Origin: Cyclina sinensis
Taxonomy: Eukaryota; Mollusca; Bivalvia; Venerida; Veneridae
Length of the DNA stretch: 64,000 nt
Direction: 5' to 3'
Assembly (NCBI GenBank): GCA_012932295.1
Contig: JAAONU010000001.1
Coordinates: forward strand, 40,038,780-40,102,779
In this document: positions 58,591 to 64,000 of the stretch, piece after piece
Position numbering within the stretch: the first letter of the stretch is position 1
Layout of the letters: each line of letters starts with the position of its first letter
Position numbers and translations under genes: made by a program
Notes under the pieces: generated by a model
Databases searched by the model: none
Seen by the model: only the letters and a program-made list of their open reading frames with translations
Told to the model about the DNA's origin: nothing

Positions 58591-59321
58591 TAAATGTGGT
58601 CATATTCCACCTTAGATAAGATAACCAATTACATTCAATTGTCTAATCTGTTGAATGTATATGTAAATAATGCATTCTAAATCAAAAGTGTTATGTCCTA
58701 TTCCATCTCCACCTTATCATGATTATTACAATTTACCTGAAACTACTGCAAACAGACAGTCCTTTTTTAGCTAAAAAGTTACAGGGAGAAATCAATTATA
58801 TCTAGAAATCTAAAACAATTTAAAATAAATGACAAACATTGCTTATAAATGTTTACCAGGTAACTTTCCATGAAATGACAAGGTCATAATCAGTAACCTA
58901 GTTGAGGCCATGAAAATAAATTTACTTGAGAGAAAGGCTTAATTGGTAAATGGATAAGATAATGAGGGCTTTTTTCCTTGCTATTCTGCAAGCAGAAATA
59001 AGTTGCCACTTCTTATAGTTGTGTTACTGACACCCCTGATTTAGATTTCATACAATAAAAAACATTATGCTCAGGTACAAGGTAAGGATGGACTGCTAAT
59101 TAGGGAATAAAGTTTTGATATTACAATTGTTCAAAATGTACTGTAAATGCACTTTTTAAAATTGTCAGACACACAAAAGTAACATTTTGAAACTAGTACC
59201 ATTATTCTTTCATTGTTTTATAAATAATCTGGCTTTTCTGAAACTGCCCTTGCCATGACTCCAATTGAGTGAATTCCATGGATGAATAAATATGAAGTTA
59301 TGTTAGATGTAATTCTGTTTT

Positions 59322-61350
59322 TAGCTCACCTGTCACGTAGTGACATAGTAAGCTTTTCTGATCACCTTTTGTCCGTCATCTGTCGTCCGTCCGTCCGTCC
59401 GTCCGTCCGTCCACAATTAGTTTGTTAACACTCTAGTGGTCACATTTTTGCCTCAATTGTCATGAAACTTGGTCAGGGTGTTTGTCTCATTAATATCTCG
59501 GACAAGTTCGAACATGGGTTATCAGGGTTGGAAAACTAGGTCACAGAGCCCAAATATAGAAAAACCTTGTTAACACTCTAGAGGCTACTTTTTCAGTCCA
59601 AATATCTTGGAAATTTGTCAGAGAGGTTGCTTTGACGATTTCTACGTCAGGTTCGAATATGGGTCATTTGGGGTCAAAAACTAGGTCACAGAGCCCAAAT
59701 ATTGAAAATCCTTGTTAACACTCTAGAGGTAACATTTTTAGTCCAGATAATCTGGAAATTTGTCAGAATGGTTGCTTCTATGATTTCAAGCTCAAGTTCG
59801 TATATGTGTCATCTGGGTTCAAAAACTAGGTCGCGGAGCCCAAAAATAGAAATATCTTGTTAACACTCTGGATGTTACATTTTCAGTCCAAATAATCTGG
59901 AAATTTATCAGAAAGGTTGCTTTGACGATTTCTAGGTCAGGTTCGAATATGGGTCATCTGGGGTCAAAAACTAGGTCACAGAGCCCAAATATTGAAAATC
60001 CTTGTTAACACTCTAGAGAAAACATTTTTTGCCCAAATAATCAGGACAATTGTCAGAAAGGTTGCTTCTATGATTTCTAGCTCAAGTTCGAATATGGGTC
60101 ATCTGGGTTCAGAAACTAGGTCGCGGAGTCCAAAAATAGAAAAATCTTGTTAACACTCTAGAGGTTACATTTTCAGTCCAAATAATCTAGAAATTTGTCT
60201 GAAAGGTTGTTTTGACAATTTCTACGTCAGGTTCGAATATGGGTCATCTGGGGTCAAAAACTAGGTCACAGAGCCCAAATATTGAAAATCCTTGTTAACA
60301 CTCTAGAGGTAACATTTTTAGCCCAAATAATCTGGAAATTTGTCAGAAAAGTTGCTTCTATGATTTCTAGCTCAAGTTCGAATATGGATCAATTGAGTTA
60401 AAAAACTAGGTCGCAGAGCCCAAAAATAGAAAAATCTTGTTAACATTCTAGAGGTAACATTTTCAGTCCAAATTATCTAGAAATTTGTCAGAGAGGTTGC
60501 TTTGACGATTTCTACGTCAGGTTCGAATATGGGTCATCTGGGGTCAAAAACTAGGTCACAGAGCCCAAATATTGAAAATCCTTGTTAACACTCTAGAGGT
60601 AACATTTTTAGCCCAAATAATCTGGAAGTTTGTCAGAAAGGTTGCTTCTATGATTTCTAGCTCAAGTTCGAATATGGGTCATCTGGGTTCAAAAACTAGG
60701 TTGCGGAGCCCAAAAATAGAAAAATCTTGTTAACACTCTAGAGGTTACATTTTCAACTCAAATAATCTGGAAATTTGTCAGAAAGGTTGCCTTGAAGATT
60801 TCTAGGTCAAGTTCAAATATGGGTCCTCTGGGGGTAAAAAACTAGGTCACAGAGCCCAAATATGGAAAACCCTTGTTAACATTTTAGAGGCTATATTTTC
60901 AGTCCAAATGTCCTGGAAATTTGTCAGAAAGGTTTTTTTGATGATTTGTAGCTCAGGTTTGGATATGGGTTATCTGTGTTCAAAAACTAGGTTGCGGAGC
61001 TCTAAAATAGAAAAATCTTGTTAACACTCTAGAGGCTACTTTTTCAGTCCAAATATCTGGAAATTTGTCTGAGAGATTGTTTCAGTAATTACTAGCCTAA
61101 GTTCAAATATGGGACATCTAGGTTAAAAAACTAGGTCATAGAGCCCAAATATGGAAAAACCTTGTTAATACTCTAGAAGTAACATTTTGGGTACAAATAA
61201 CCTTGAAATTTGTCAGAGAGATTGTTTCAATAATTTCTAGGTCAGATTCGAATATGGGTCATCTGGGGTCAATTACCCAGGTCCATAGCAACTTTGTTAA
61301 AAACAGTCATACTCAGGTGAGCGATACAGGGCCATCATGGCCCTCTTGTA
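59322..61350 (+). mobile_element. AGCTCACC element, copy 2, with 145-bp core in 290-bp dimers
   Basis: It starts TTTTTAGCTCACCTGTCACG, followed by (GTCC) repeats at 59385-59412. About twelve or thirteen units of 145 bp follow (TTGTTAACACTCTAGAGG near 59422, 59566, 59711, 59857, 60002 and onward). Two unit types alternate: one with TTTGACGATTTCTACGTCAG and GGTCACAGAGCCCAAATATT, the other with CTTCTATGATTTCTAGCTCA and GGTCGCGGAGCCCAAAAATA. The end is CAGGTGAGCGATACAGGGCC and ATCATGGCCCTCTTGTA. Confidence 0.9.
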
Positions 61351-61449
61351 GTAAGTTTACACTCAAGAATCTTTTCTCAAATGTTTTGGGAATACAAAAG
61401 GTATGCCACCTTGACCTGCCTGTCCTTCAGGCAGGAGTACCTTCTTCAG

Positions 61450-61541
61450 TCAATGAAAGCTTGCCACAACAGCATGAAAATCAGTTACATCACCATTTGC
61501 CTTATGTGAATAAATTCAGTCTCATAGACCAAAAATTTTAG
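61450..61541 (+). CDS. Possible terminal exon of the vWA gene
   Basis: The acceptor TTCTTCAG (AG at 61448-61449) opens a phase-1 frame, which matches the donor at 57483. It runs 30 codons (VNESLPQQHENQLHHH onward) to a TAG at 61539. The match of phase and a clear pyrimidine tract are the only support. The sequence is low in complexity and shows no domain. A large 145-bp array would lie in the intron. Confidence 0.25.
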
Positions 61542-61878
61542 GCAAAAATACCTTAGTTTTTACTACAGGTATAAGAATTTTATTCATGAAATCCTCTTTG
61601 ATTAGCCATGGGAATACTGTGACACATGTTTTGTCAAAAAACAATGATGTAGAAACAATATACAACCGCTTGCAAAACTGATTAGAGTTTACACTGTTAG
61701 GTAAAGAACGAGACTCATCGGTACAACTGGCAAAAATCAATTAAAGTGCCGCCAAATGTGTTTCTTTCAAACACCGCCTTCTGCCTGTCAGTGGTGTTAC
61801 TCTAGTGTCATTCTTTAAATAAAATGGAAAAGCCGTTAAGAAATAAAATACTGAGTGAAGACTTTCAGTAGCAGCGCA

Positions 61879-61963
61879 ATGAATTACGACACGGCAACTA
61901 TGGCGCTGCCCAGGGACATATTTCTTGCTGTGGGTAGATTGCAAGATGCAGTTTTATTGACAG
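61879..61963 (+). CDS. Possible first coding exon of an unknown gene
   Basis: ATG at 61879 opens MNYDTATMALPRDIFLAVGR and continues LQDAVLLT to a CAG-GTATAC donor at 61963. The local GC content is raised compared with the flanks. No matching downstream exon was identified in the remaining 2 kb. If unspliced, the frame stops at 61990. Weak support. Confidence 0.2.
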
Positions 61964-62667
61964 GTATACCTGAGAAAACTGCCTCGCTGTGATTGAATGA
62001 ACAGTAAAGTTACAGTTTAAGCTACTGAAAGAAACATTGTAACATCACTTTTTACTGCTTTCCGAATATGTGGAACTCTAATCAGTTTTGCCAGCGGTAG
62101 TATGTTCAACTTGAATAACCAGGTTAATAAATTCCTGCCCTTTAAGCAAACTCTCTTAAGTCCTGCTGAAGTGCAGAAAATGACATTGACTACTTATCTA
62201 TTACCTTGATGGAGATGATTGATTTACCATTTTCTTGTTTGTATCTAAGCCAGTAATCACCATTGATACCCACAAAGTTTTAAAAACTGCCATCTTTCAT
62301 TATTCTTTATGACTGAACTTGCTTGAACCTTTTTTGTGATTATATTTTCTATAAAAACCCATTAAGTTGTATTCAGATATTAGACTAGTAATAGGTTGTT
62401 TATTGTCTGTTCTAAAACTAATCACAACCTTTAAAAGCATGTAGCACTTTTGTATCTCAGTCAAAAAGAGCGAAAGTAATTATCTTGATGGCAATAAACA
62501 GGAGAATTGATGCTAGAAAAATAGCACTTTCCTTCTGCCCACACACAGTATACTGAAATAGACTGCTGCCATATTTAGTGGTAAATATATCTATATTATT
62601 ATGACTTCCACATCTTATATATGTGAATGTTTCTGTGTGCCACTCAAAGCCTTATTTTTAACAATAG

Positions 62668-63425
62668 AAAGCGGGGACGGGATTATAGGAATGGCCTCCA
62701 TCTGTCAGTACGTCCCTCCGTCCGTCCGTCCGTAACACTTTCGTGTCCACTCCATAACTTTTAAACAGCTAAAAAATTTATGAAATAACTTGGCACAAGT
62801 GATCACCATTATGAGACTATGTGCAGAGCGCAATAATTGGGTTGCTTCCCACAAGGTCAAGGTCACAGTTAAAGGTCAAATATCCACATTTCACGTCTGC
62901 TCTTTAACTTACTAACTTGGCTTACAAAAAGTTTTTTTTATTACTTTGTACAAATGATCACCCATATGACACAATGTGCAGAACCCAACATCTGTCTGTC
63001 TGTCCATCCATCTGTCCGTCCATAACACTTTCATTTCCAATCAATAACTTTTAAACTGCTGAAAATTTTTTGAACTAACTTGGCTTATGAAAAGTTTTTT
63101 TATTATTATGCACAAGTGATCACCGCTATGAAACAATGTGCAGAACCCAACATCTGTCTGTCCGTCCGTAACACTTTCGTGTCCCCTCCATAATTTTTAA
63201 ACTTAAATAACTTGGCACTCACCATTATGAGACAATGTGCAGAGCCCAATTATTGGGTTGCTACCCCCAAGGTCAAGGTCACACAAAGGTAATGTGTTAA
63301 AAGGTTTTCATTTCATTTCCACTTCATAACTATTAAACCGCTGAAAATTTTTTTAAATAACTTGGCACAAGTGATCACCATTATGAGGCGATGTGCAGAG
63401 CGCAATAATTTGGTTGACATGTAGC
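62668..63425. repeat. GTCC-rich tandem-repeat element
   Basis: It starts AAGCGGGGACGGGATTATAG, followed by a CCGTCCGTCCGTCCG tract. Three to four units of roughly 160-290 bp follow (TAACACTTTCGTGTCC, CCATAACTTTTAAAC, AACTTGGCACAAGTGATCAC, ATGTGCAGAGCGCAATAATT). The layout is that of the other array elements read from the opposite end, with the microsatellite next to the GC-rich end. Confidence 0.75.
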
Positions 63426-64000
63426 GGTAGCACTGGACAGTTTTGTATAAACATTGAAATATCTTCTGCCATAAAATTTCAATTCAGTTTATTCTAGTGA
63501 TGATATGGGAAACAAATAAGATATCTGTGGTCATCAGAACTGCTTTGCTATTGTTAGGTTTGAGGTCATTTTTGTGTGAATTTTGGACAAAATTACTGTT
63601 TCTCTAAATTTACCTTAGAGTAGGAAGTAACTGAAGCATCTAAAATTAAACAATACAACTTTTTTGTACAGCCTTTATTTGATAAACACGATTCAAATAG
63701 AGCAAGTTGTCATTTGAGACTAAAACTAATGGAAACTGTTTACCTTTAATTTCTGTTAATTTTATCTATAATTGTCGGGCATTTTTACTACTTTATCTCT
63801 CTGATCTTATCTATGGCCCTTTAGGTACTGCCATTAACAAACTCAATTTTAGTTACTTCCTGTAGTACATCATAGCAGTTGCAGTGACTTCTGCCTGAAT
63901 CAAGCCACTGACACTGCATTAATTGGAAGAAATAACGTTTAAGAGCAGTGAACCGCTGATTTACTTAGATTATTACATGATAATGATGATATATTGCTAC
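63426..64000. other. No recognised feature
   Basis: AT-rich sequence to the window edge, without a supported frame, splice pair or repeat. Confidence 0.35.

Overview
The window is AT-rich nuclear DNA from an invertebrate, most likely a bivalve mollusc. The evidence is eukaryotic: GT-AG introns, a multi-exon von Willebrand factor A (vWA) gene, an intronless nicotinic-receptor-like pseudogene, LINE and Penelope-like retroelements, and many intergenic elements in which a tandem-repeat core meets a GGAC/GTCC microsatellite and ends in a GC-rich hairpin. That last layout matches what I remember of pearl and Helitron-like elements in bivalves. No prokaryotic-style genes are present.

Layout. 1-3.2 kb: satellite and minisatellite DNA. 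3.2-3.7 kb: a probable retroelement tail exon on the minus strand. 4.0-7.3 kb: a TTAA-flanked inverted-repeat element split by a nested 2.85 kb insertion that holds two repeat arrays. 8.0-9.7 kb: a Penelope-like GIY-YIG fragment and a 146-bp array. 10.1-12.9 kb: a decayed LINE with a 76-bp array in its 3' region. 13.1-18.4 kb: copy A of a dispersed repeat that runs into a broken Penelope-like reverse transcriptase and carries three clean insertions. 18.4-21.4 kb: a run of array-plus-hairpin elements. 23.0-28.4 kb: copies B and C of the dispersed repeat. 28.7-30.2 kb: a third TTAA element and another array. 32.1-32.7 kb: a candidate small two-exon gene with a TATA box, possibly encoding a cationic amphipathic peptide. 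33.0-36.2 kb: two LINE fragments of different families, head to head. 37.2-38.9 kb: a nicotinic acetylcholine receptor-like pseudogene. 39-47.9 kb: no supported gene. 48.0-57.5 kb: a plus-strand vWA gene, with nine exons recognised and the start and end unresolved. 57.5-64 kb: further tandem-repeat elements.

The only convincing host gene is the secreted two-vWA protein; the small gene at 32 kb is a testable candidate. Most of the rest is mobile DNA. Its nested insertions and related empty sites allow several element boundaries and a TTAA target duplication to be read directly.
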